Source of the DNA: Bacilli bacterium | GTDB taxonomy: Bacteria > Bacillota_I > Bacilli_A > RFN20 > CAG-826 | Direction of reading: 5' to 3' | DNA: 12,563 nt | Assembly (NCBI GenBank): GCA_017619815.1 | Contig: JAFZRR010000038.1 | Span: forward strand, 1-12,563 | In this document: piece after piece, positions 6,593-11,740 of the stretch | How positions within the stretch are numbered: the first letter of the stretch is position 1 | How the letters are laid out: every line of letters starts with the position of its first letter | Translations under genes and position numbers: made by a program | Notes under the pieces: generated by a model | The model's database searches: none | What the model saw: only the letters and a program-made list of their open reading frames with translations | What the model was told of the DNA's origin: nothing

Positions 6593-8263
6593 TTATTTTA
6601 ATAAAGAAACTACTTTATCTATTCTTCTATCGCATTCTTCTTTACCTAAAATACGCATAACGTAATAGAGGTTTGGAGAGTTCTTTCTACCGCTTAATGT
6701 GATACGTAAGATTTCTGCGACATCACCGATAAGTCCTTTATAAGCTTCTGGGTTAGCTTTATATTCTTGTCTATTTCCAGCGTAGCCGTGAGCAACACCG
6801 ATTTCTTTCATATTATTGAACCAAGATTGTTCATCTTGTTCTAAAGATAATCCTTCTTTTAAGGCTTCTAAGATTTCGATGATGTTTTCTTTTGTGGCTT
6901 TTTCGTTAAATGGTAATGGGTTTTCTAACAAAACGTCGTAGTTATCTTTATAGAAGAAGCCAATTCTTTCAATTAAATCACCGAACTTCTCATAGTCTTT
7001 TCTTGGATTCTCTTTATCCTTTTCGATGTTCATGATTTCACCAAAATAAGCTGGATCTCTATTAATTAACTCAAAGAGTTCTGGCTTATATTGTTTAGAA
7101 TACGCTAAAGCGCGTTCAACGATTTCTTGTTTGTTCATCTTGCCTAAGATTTCTCTCGCGAAGAAGTTCATCTTGCCGGTATCAAACAAAGCGCCATCTA
7201 AACACATCTTATCAAAGGAGAAAGTGAAATCTTGCATATTCTCAAATTTGTTGTTGAGAATCCATTCTTCGAAGTTTGTGTTTGCGATAGTCATTAAATA
7301 CATAATTAAGGCTTCTGCTGGATAACCATCTTCTAGGAAGAAACTGACTGCGGCTTCATTATCTTTACGTTTAGATAACTTTCTCTTATTACCGGTTTCG
7401 GCATCAATCTTCATGATGACTGGAAGGTGTGCATATTTAGGAGCTTTCCAACCCATAGCTTCGAATAACTCGACGTGGATTGGTAAGGAAGAAATCCATT
7501 CTTCACCACGAATAACAGTTGTGGTTCTCATGAAATGATCATCAACGCAGTGAGCGAAGTGATATGTTGGTAAACCATCACCTTTATAAATGACGATATC
7601 TTGATCGTTTTGGGCAATTTCGAAATCTCCGTGGACTAAGTCATGGACCATAATCTTATTTAAATGGTTACCATTGCTTTTAAATCTAATGACGAAAGAT
7701 TCACCATTTTGGATTCTTTCTTTGACTTCATCATTAGATAAGTTACGGCATCTTGCGAATTCGCCATAATAGCCAGGATTTAATTTATTCTTTTCTTGTT
7801 CTTTTCTGATTTCATCAAGTTCTTCAGGTGTGCAGAAACATGGGTAGGCTCTACCTTGTTCAATTAAATATTTAATTGCGACTTTATAAATATCCGCACG
7901 TTTAGATTGAACATATGGACCGTATTTGCCTTCTTCATGGTCGCCTAAGTATCCTTCATCAGGAACGACATTAAAGATTTTTAATTGAGATAATAGTTGT
8001 TCACCACTACCTTGGATTTCTCTTTTTGTATCTGTATCTTCTAATCTGACATAGAAAATACCACCAGTTTGACTTGCTACTTTACGGCAAATCATTGATG
8101 TGAATAAAGATCCGGTATGTAAGAAGCCTGTTGGGCTAGGAGCGAATCTTGTAACTTCCGCGCCTTCCTTTAGTTTTCTAGCGGGATATCTTTTTTCTAA
8201 ATCCTCAATTGTTTCTTTAATATCTGGGAAAATAATGTTTGCTAATTCTTTATTGGAAACCAT
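6593..8263 (-). CDS. gltX: Glutamate--tRNA ligase (long, clostridial-type)
   Basis: 556 aa class I aminoacyl-tRNA synthetase that charges tRNA-Glu with glutamate using ATP. The Rossmann fold shows RFAPSPTGFLHTG (39-51), the HIGH-equivalent motif, and KLSKRKD (295-301), the KMSKS-equivalent. Other family marks are RLEDTDTKR (73-81), the CFC pair (142-144), IVIYKGDGLPTYHFA (223-237) and VIRGEEW (250-256). It has about 38 residues ahead of the catalytic core and is longer than the common ~470-490 aa bacterial GluRS; this matches the ~550-aa form I know from clostridia. The start is the ATG at 8263: AGAGG lies 8 nt upstream. An in-frame TTG at 8305 is rejected because it overlaps the -10 box. It sits between tRNA-Glu and a divergent tRNA-Gly. 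No T-box leader is present. Confidence 0.95.
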   Translation of the reverse strand: MVSNKELANIIFPDIKETIEDLEKRYPARKLKEGAEVTRFAPSPTGFLHTGSLFTSMICRKVASQTGGIFYVRLEDTDTKREIQGSGEQLLSQLKIFNVVPDEGYLGDHEEGKYGPYVQSKRADIYKVAIKYLIEQGRAYPCFCTPEELDEIRKEQEKNKLNPGYYGEFARCRNLSNDEVKERIQNGESFVIRFKSNGNHLNKIMVHDLVHGDFEIAQNDQDIVIYKGDGLPTYHFAHCVDDHFMRTTTVIRGEEWISSLPIHVELFEAMGWKAPKYAHLPVIMKIDAETGNKRKLSKRKDNEAAVSFFLEDGYPAEALIMYLMTIANTNFEEWILNNKFENMQDFTFSFDKMCLDGALFDTGKMNFFAREILGKMNKQEIVERALAYSKQYKPELFELINRDPAYFGEIMNIEKDKENPRKDYEKFGDLIERIGFFYKDNYDVLLENPLPFNEKATKENIIEILEALKEGLSLEQDEQSWFNNMKEIGVAHGYAGNRQEYKANPEAYKGLIGDVAEILRITLSGRKNSPNLYYVMRILGKEECDRRIDKVVSLLK

Positions 8264-8293
8264 TTTTAATACCTCTTTTTCTATCGAGTTGAA

Positions 8294-8299
8294 ATTATA
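8294..8299 (-). promoter_or_regulatory. -10 box of gltX
   Basis: A perfect TATAAT on the minus strand, 30 nt before the gltX ATG, allowing a leader of about 24 nt that holds the Shine-Dalgarno AGAGG. No good -35 is seen. It directly abuts the -35 of the divergent tRNA-Gly promoter, so the two polymerase sites are back to back and probably compete. Confidence 0.5.
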
Positions 8300-8327
8300 T
8301 TGCAACTTTATTTTATTTTGTTATAAT
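8300..8327 (+). promoter_or_regulatory. Promoter of tRNA-Gly
   Basis: TTGCAA (4 of 6 to TTGACA) at 8300-8305, a 16-nt spacer, and a perfect TATAAT at 8322-8327. Transcription would begin near 8334, about 25 nt before the tRNA. The short leader can form a 5-bp hairpin (TTGGA / TCCAA, 8340-8355). Confidence 0.6.
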
Positions 8328-8358
8328 AATTGTCGCGATTTGGAAACAAATCCAAGTT

Positions 8359-8432
8359 GCAGGTGTAGTTCAGTGGTAGAACGTAACCTTGCCAAGGTTA
8401 ATATGCGGGTTCGATTCCCGTCACTTGCTCCA
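8359..8432 (+). tRNA. tRNA-Gly (anticodon GCC)
   Basis: A complete 74-nt cloverleaf with encoded CCA. Acceptor GCAGGTG pairs with CACTTGC (one G-U), the anticodon stem TAACC/GGTTA encloses TTGCCAA, giving anticodon GCC, which reads GGC and GGT. The T arm is GCGGG-TTCGATT-CCCGT, with one G-U pair at its outer end. The D loop has the GTGGT signature. It is the only RNA gene on the plus strand here, with its own promoter and a UUCG terminator just downstream. Confidence 0.96.
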
Positions 8433-8440
8433 GACGCTTA

Positions 8441-9481
8441 TTAAGATCCTTCGGGATCTTTTTTATTATCTTCTCCTTCACTATCATTTAACGGACCATC
8501 TAAATCAGATAAGGTCTCTTTTAGTCTTTCCTCTTCTTCTTTCGAGAGTTCCATATTTGCCTGTAAGTTACCAATTAGTGAAGCGGTTACGGCTTTTGTA
8601 GCGTCCACGTATGTAGGCGCGTACATGCCATACAACGCTTGTTGGTTAGAGAAATAGAATGGTAGGAAGAACATCGCTAACGCGGCCATACCCACTAAAC
8701 CAAAGGCCACAATTTTCATTAAATCATGGAAGAAGAAATATCCGAAGATACTTCCACCTATCGAACCCAAGATTAATAAAAGATATAAGGGCCAATTTAA
8801 GGATATATAAGCACGGAATACTTCCATACGTTTTCCTCTTAAGGCAAATTGATAAACGAGTCTAGAAAAGCGTGCATCACTTCTTCTGAGATGCATTTTG
8901 TAATAAATCATCATCGAATAGCGAGAAACGTTATATATAAAGAAGATTAAAGCAACAAAATAAGATGGAACAAAGCAAATAACAACATAGTTGAGTAATA
9001 AGTAATTATTCGCGTTCATTAAATTGATAATGTCTTGATAGCCATATTCCATTGAATATAACAAGTTATATAAAGATTCTACGGATGCTTGGAAAGATGG
9101 ATTTAATAATGCATAGAACATGGACGCAACCATAGAAATCACGGTTTCACAAATTAAGAAAACGATAAGGGATTTTAAGAAGTTAAAAATAATGGAAAAC
9201 GTTCCAAAGAAATCTCTTCTGAAATATAACGCGAAAGATCTCAAGCTTGTGCTCATGGTAATTTGGTTTTCGCTCTTGAGCATGACGTGTTGAATAACCG
9301 CAGAAAAATAGATTGGAATAGCAAGTAGAGGAATGGTAACAAATGAAACAAATGGAACGAGCAAATCAAAAGCGAGGACCGCAGCGATAAGCGCTCCACT
9401 AGTCAATCCCAAAATCCAACAAGACAATGGGGAATGATGATAGTATTCTGATGCTTGTTGTTTTAACTTACTTCTTTGCAT
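8441..9481 (-). CDS. Polytopic membrane protein of unknown function (operon gene 3)
   Basis: 346 aa. I do not recognise the family. About six hydrophobic helices are visible (roughly 20-37, 42-64, 95-125, 160-183, 229-250, 256-277). A basic loop with RRSDARFSR (199-207) and RGKR (215-218) follows the fourth helix. The last ~38 residues form a strongly acidic, probably disordered tail (KEEEERLKETLSDLD onward). There are no enzyme motifs, which fits a scaffold, sensor or transporter-like role, though that is only a guess. It is the third gene of an operon with the degenerate NERD and RDD proteins. Its ATG overlaps the end of the NERD gene by 14 nt, with only a weak Shine-Dalgarno-like AAAGAAG just upstream, which suggests translational coupling. 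Its 3' end contains the tRNA-Gly terminator on the other strand. Confidence 0.85.
   Translation of the reverse strand: MQRSKLKQQASEYYHHSPLSCWILGLTSGALIAAVLAFDLLVPFVSFVTIPLLAIPIYFSAVIQHVMLKSENQITMSTSLRSFALYFRRDFFGTFSIIFNFLKSLIVFLICETVISMVASMFYALLNPSFQASVESLYNLLYSMEYGYQDIINLMNANNYLLLNYVVICFVPSYFVALIFFIYNVSRYSMMIYYKMHLRRSDARFSRLVYQFALRGKRMEVFRAYISLNWPLYLLLILGSIGGSIFGYFFFHDLMKIVAFGLVGMAALAMFFLPFYFSNQQALYGMYAPTYVDATKAVTASLIGNLQANMELSKEEEERLKETLSDLDGPLNDSEGEDNKKDPEGS
8443..8464 (+). terminator. UUCG-loop terminator of tRNA-Gly, inside the end of the convergent gene
   Basis: A perfect 7-bp stem (AAGATCC / GGATCTT) closed by the extra-stable C(UUCG)G tetraloop, then a run of T residues to 8464. It starts 10 nt after the tRNA CCA. 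The same bases encode the last five residues (DPEGS) and part of the stop codon of the minus-strand membrane protein. On the minus strand there is no T tract, so it should terminate only the tRNA. Confidence 0.88.
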
Positions 9482-10112
9482 TCTTCTTTGTCTTTCTATT
9501 TAGCTTATCAATCGCTTGTACAGCGCTGGCTAATTGTTCTTTATTAATATCGCCAATTGGACGAGATTCAATGGCTTTCAAAAGCATTTTGAACTTATTA
9601 GCCTGGATGATGTAATGGCTCTTTGTGGACGAAACAACTCCTGAATTACAGTCTTTGTTAACTAAAGAAATACCAATCATCAAAGATGAGTTAATTCCGG
9701 TAATTAAAGATAGTTTGTTCATGAGCTTCATATTATCCAAAAGGATGTTGTCCATATATTTCTTCTTTCCATTTTTGGAAATGAAGATTAATGAAGCATC
9801 TGTATCTTTACCTTCGATGTCTCCATCAAAGTAATAGTCGTTAATGATGTAGATATATTTGTCCGCAAATAAGATGTGATCAATTTTGCCATAATGAGTA
9901 TCATCAATCTTAAACATAAAGTTATTGATGAGATATAGGTCTTGAAGCAAAGCTTCTTTATAAATATGTTTGTAATAGTAATACTTAAATTCCTTCTTCA
10001 TATGTCTTTTACGAAGTGGGAAAAAGATCGCGCAGAAGATTGCGCTAATAACAACGATTGGGACAATAATTAAAAAGGCGATTTGGCCATTAGAAAAATT
10101 AATCAAGCTCAT
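9468..10112 (-). CDS. Membrane-anchored NERD-domain-like protein with lost active site (operon gene 2)
   Basis: 214 aa from the ATG at 10112, chosen because AAAGGTGG lies a suitable distance upstream; the frame continues open to 10148 inside the RDD gene. One transmembrane helix (10-32) is followed by a basic stretch (RKRHMKKEFK), so the rest should be cytoplasmic. Residues 50-160 resemble the NERD nuclease-related domain: IDHIL (77-81) fits the conserved IDHvv strand and INDYYFDG (90-97) aligns without gaps to the usual I-E-x-K-N-y-s-G. The active-site Glu and Lys are therefore Asn91 and Tyr93, so cleavage activity is unlikely; the Asp of IDH (Asp78) remains. A later segment DNILLDNMKLMNKL (121-134) fits the NPi-QN-kh region. 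The tail is Lys-rich. The NERD call is my own pattern match and needs a profile search. Confidence 0.72.
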   Translation of the reverse strand: MSLINFSNGQIAFLIIVPIVVISAIFCAIFFPLRKRHMKKEFKYYYYKHIYKEALLQDLYLINNFMFKIDDTHYGKIDHILFADKYIYIINDYYFDGDIEGKDTDASLIFISKNGKKKYMDNILLDNMKLMNKLSLITGINSSLMIGISLVNKDCNSGVVSSTKSHYIIQANKFKMLLKAIESRPIGDINKEQLASAVQAIDKLNRKTKKNAKK

Positions 10113-10560
10113 ATAAAGACACCACCTTTGTTGAAGAGAATATATCATGGAAATTCTTGCCGTTTTCTGAACAAAGCAAGGAAATTGGATCCAAAACGAT
10201 AGAAAAACCGAATGAGAATATGAGGCAAATCACTAAAACAGCTTCACGAGCAAATATGTTAATAAACATAAGTTCTGTACCATTAGTTCTAACAAATGCT
10301 AAACGTGTGAGTTTCATTCCCAAGGTTGCATTCTTAAAAATAAGTCCCGTTAAAGAAAGGTATAAAATCCAAACAAGAACACTACCAACAAATGAGAAAA
10401 CTAACCACAAAATATCACCCATAACATAGTTATCGTTGATGATACCCTTAGCTAAGTTAAGTGAAGGAGCAATGCAAATCGCCACTAGTAAAATAAGCAT
10501 CACTAATCCATCAATTAATGATGCTAATATTCTTGTGAGTTTATAGTTCATGCTACTCAT
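10099..10560 (-). CDS. RDD-family membrane protein (operon gene 1)
   Basis: 153 aa, the usual size for a single RDD domain. RDD proteins are small integral membrane proteins of mostly unknown role; some are linked to ion transport. Family marks are visible: RILASLIDG (10-18) with the conserved Arg and Asp in helix 1, NATLGMKLTRLAFVRTNG (77-94) as the typical T-x-G-K-x-x-x loop, an AREAV segment (105-109) and HDIFSSTKVV (138-147), the conserved HD-x4-T-x-VV end. Three to four hydrophobic helices span about 12-32, 48-73 and 107-127. It opens a three-gene operon; its last 14 nt overlap the start of the NERD-like gene. The ATG at 10560 lies 9 nt after an extended -10 box with no Shine-Dalgarno. 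An internal ATG at 10551 is also possible. Confidence 0.9.
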   Translation of the reverse strand: MSSMNYKLTRILASLIDGLVMLILLVAICIAPSLNLAKGIINDNYVMGDILWLVFSFVGSVLVWILYLSLTGLIFKNATLGMKLTRLAFVRTNGTELMFINIFAREAVLVICLIFSFGFSIVLDPISLLCSENGKNFHDIFSSTKVVSLYELD

Positions 10561-10569
10561 ATAGCACTA

Positions 10570-10578
10570 ATTATAACA
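10570..10578 (-). promoter_or_regulatory. Extended -10 promoter of the RDD operon
   Basis: TGTTATAAT on the minus strand is a perfect TGnTATAAT. The ATG follows after 9 nt, the same distance as in the GGDEF gene. The element begins in the T tract of the Nudix gene terminator, and any -35 would lie inside that hairpin. Confidence 0.6.
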
Positions 10579-10604
10579 AAAATGCCCTTAAAATTAAGGA
10601 CATT
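10578..10604 (-). terminator. Intrinsic terminator of the Nudix gene
   Basis: On the minus strand a 10-bp stem (AATGTCCTTA / TAAGGGCATT, one G-U) with a 4-nt loop, followed by a short T run that completes TTTTT and continues into TGTTATAAT. It lies 10 nt after the Nudix stop codon. Confidence 0.8.
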
Positions 10605-10614
10605 TAGATAAACA

Positions 10615-11223
10615 TTAATCAAATATGGTTTTTCCATCTCTCGCTGCCAAGATCATTCTTAGCAATTCTTCCTTGCTAGTTTTACGAGAAACTTCTGGTA
10701 AATTATCGATTTCAAACCAACCTACATCGTCAGTTTCATATTCGTGTTCATGAAGAGCGCCAACAATCTTCCCTTCAAAGACAATTACGTACTCTGGAAT
10801 AGAGGCTGAACTCTTAAATGGAGTCCTATCGCAGATACCCACTAAACGCACCATTTCGACATCCGCTCCAGCTTCTTGAGAACATTCATTTTTCGCGGCT
10901 TTACTTGGTGAATCATAAAGGTCAGCCCATCCTCCAGGAAGAGAATATGTTCCTAACGCCGCTTCTCTTACCATCAACACTTTTGTTCTATCGTTATTTA
11001 AAATAACTGTTCTCACAGAAATGTTTGGGGTTGGATAAATATCTTTACTAAAGTAATTGTTCTTTTCTAAATTAACTTCTTGGAATTCTTCTAAGAATCT
11101 TTTTGAGAGTTCATTAATCTCGTTATAGTTTGTTATCGCATATGGATCCTTACTATATGTAAGTCCAATCTTAGCAATAGCTTGTATTTTGATAATGTAA
11201 TCGTAGATATTTTTGCTGTCCAT
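10615..11223 (-). CDS. Nudix hydrolase with Nudix_N domain (YjhB-like)
   Basis: 202 aa. The N-terminal ~60 residues match the helical Nudix_N domain, with IQAIAKIGLTYSKDPYAI at 13-30 as its typical wording. The Nudix fold follows: LPGGWADL (95-102), Nudix helix 98-120, and a late strand DDVGWFEIDNLPEVS (165-179). The family cleaves nucleoside diphosphates linked to another group, such as ADP-ribose or CDP-choline, with Mg2+; the substrate here is unknown. Against the consensus G-x5-E-x7-R-E-U-x-E-E-x-G-U the box reads G98, D104, N112, E113, C114, Q116, E117, G119, A120. The first metal-binding Glu (E113) and the last (E117) remain, but Q116 replaces the middle one, so activity may be altered. 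The ATG at 11223 has a Shine-Dalgarno-like GTGGTGAT just upstream. Confidence 0.9.
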   Translation of the reverse strand: MDSKNIYDYIIKIQAIAKIGLTYSKDPYAITNYNEINELSKRFLEEFQEVNLEKNNYFSKDIYPTPNISVRTVILNNDRTKVLMVREAALGTYSLPGGWADLYDSPSKAAKNECSQEAGADVEMVRLVGICDRTPFKSSASIPEYVIVFEGKIVGALHEHEYETDDVGWFEIDNLPEVSRKTSKEELLRMILAARDGKTIFD

Positions 11224-11238
11224 AAAATCACCACTAAA

Positions 11239-11267
11239 ATTATACTCGTTTTGATTTTATATTTTAA
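11239..11267 (-). promoter_or_regulatory. Promoter of the Nudix gene
   Basis: On the minus strand TTAAAA (4 of 6) at 11267-11262, a 17-nt spacer, and a perfect TATAAT at 11244-11239. The leader would be about 9 nt and carries GTGGTGAT. The -35 bases are the same ones a 17-nt-spaced -35 for the divergent SPFH gene would use, so the two promoters may be mutually exclusive. Confidence 0.55.
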
Positions 11268-11284
11268 TATCCGGTAAATGAATA

Positions 11285-11290
11285 TATTAT
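11285..11290 (+). promoter_or_regulatory. Possible -10 box of the SPFH-like gene
   Basis: TATTAT (or the overlapping TATATT at 11283) on the plus strand. TATTAT is exactly 6 nt before the ATG, predicting a leaderless mRNA. No Shine-Dalgarno is present. The -35 match is poor. Confidence 0.4.
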
Positions 11291-11296
11291 TTTTAC

Positions 11297-11740
11297 ATGA
11301 ACGTTTTAATAAAACTCTCCGCTTTAGATATCGCTTTATTAATATCAGTTGGTGTGATAGTCCTTTTAGGTGCACTAGTGTTTTTTTTAGCTGGTATTCA
11401 CCGCGTTCCAAAAGATCACGCCATTGTTATAAACAAAGCCGGTCAGTTTTATTGTGTTTTTGACAAAGGGACGCATTTTTTGATGCCTATCGCCTATCAA
11501 AGAGTGGGCGTTTATTGCACCGCTCCTATGGTCCAAAAATACGTCGCAAATAACGGAAATCATTTAGATGTTACATATCAAATCGTCGATGTTGAGAAAT
11601 ATCATAGTAATCGCATCTCTTTAGATGATTTGATGAAGAGAATCGAAAAAGAAAACAGTGAGATTAATTCCACTGTTCTTTCTGAGAAATTCTCTTTATA
11701 TGGTTTGAAATTTATTAATATTAATAAATCGCTTAATTAG
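11297..11740 (+). CDS. Mini SPFH/band-7-like membrane protein
   Basis: 147 aa. One transmembrane helix (10-33) is followed by a short segment like the start of stomatin/band-7 domains: GIHRVPKDHAIVINKAGQ (33-50), FDKGTHFLMPIAYQRVGVY (55-73), then DVTYQIVDVEKYHS (91-104), matching the usual P-x-x-x-A-V-V, G-x-H-F-x-x-P and VTY-x-V-x-D-x-x-K-Y. The end (SEKFSLYGLKFININKS, 129-145) resembles the closing strand of the domain. The middle of a standard ~170-200 aa SPFH domain is missing and no C-terminal coiled coil is present, so oligomerisation by the usual route is doubtful. The reading frame is intact. It is divergent from the Nudix gene and convergent with cdaA, and its stop codon overlaps that of cdaA by 3 bases. 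No terminator is seen for it. Confidence 0.75.
   Translation: MNVLIKLSALDIALLISVGVIVLLGALVFFLAGIHRVPKDHAIVINKAGQFYCVFDKGTHFLMPIAYQRVGVYCTAPMVQKYVANNGNHLDVTYQIVDVEKYHSNRISLDDLMKRIEKENSEINSTVLSEKFSLYGLKFININKSLN

Noticed and set aside
8264..8293. T-box or other riboswitch before gltX
   Set aside because: The predicted leader is only about 24 nt, too short for any riboswitch.
8264..8305. Earlier TTG start for gltX
   Set aside because: It overlaps the TATAAT at 8294-8299, while the ATG at 8263 has an AGAGG at good spacing and fits the family start.
10113..10148. Longer N-terminus for the NERD-like protein
   Set aside because: The ATG at 10112 has AAAGGTGG upstream and gives a clean N-terminal membrane anchor; the longer form would overlap the RDD gene by 50 nt.
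11133..11411. 92-codon minus-strand open frame across the Nudix/SPFH promoters
   Set aside because: It overlaps two recognisable genes in other frames, has a low-complexity Lys/Leu/Ile product and would span both divergent promoters.
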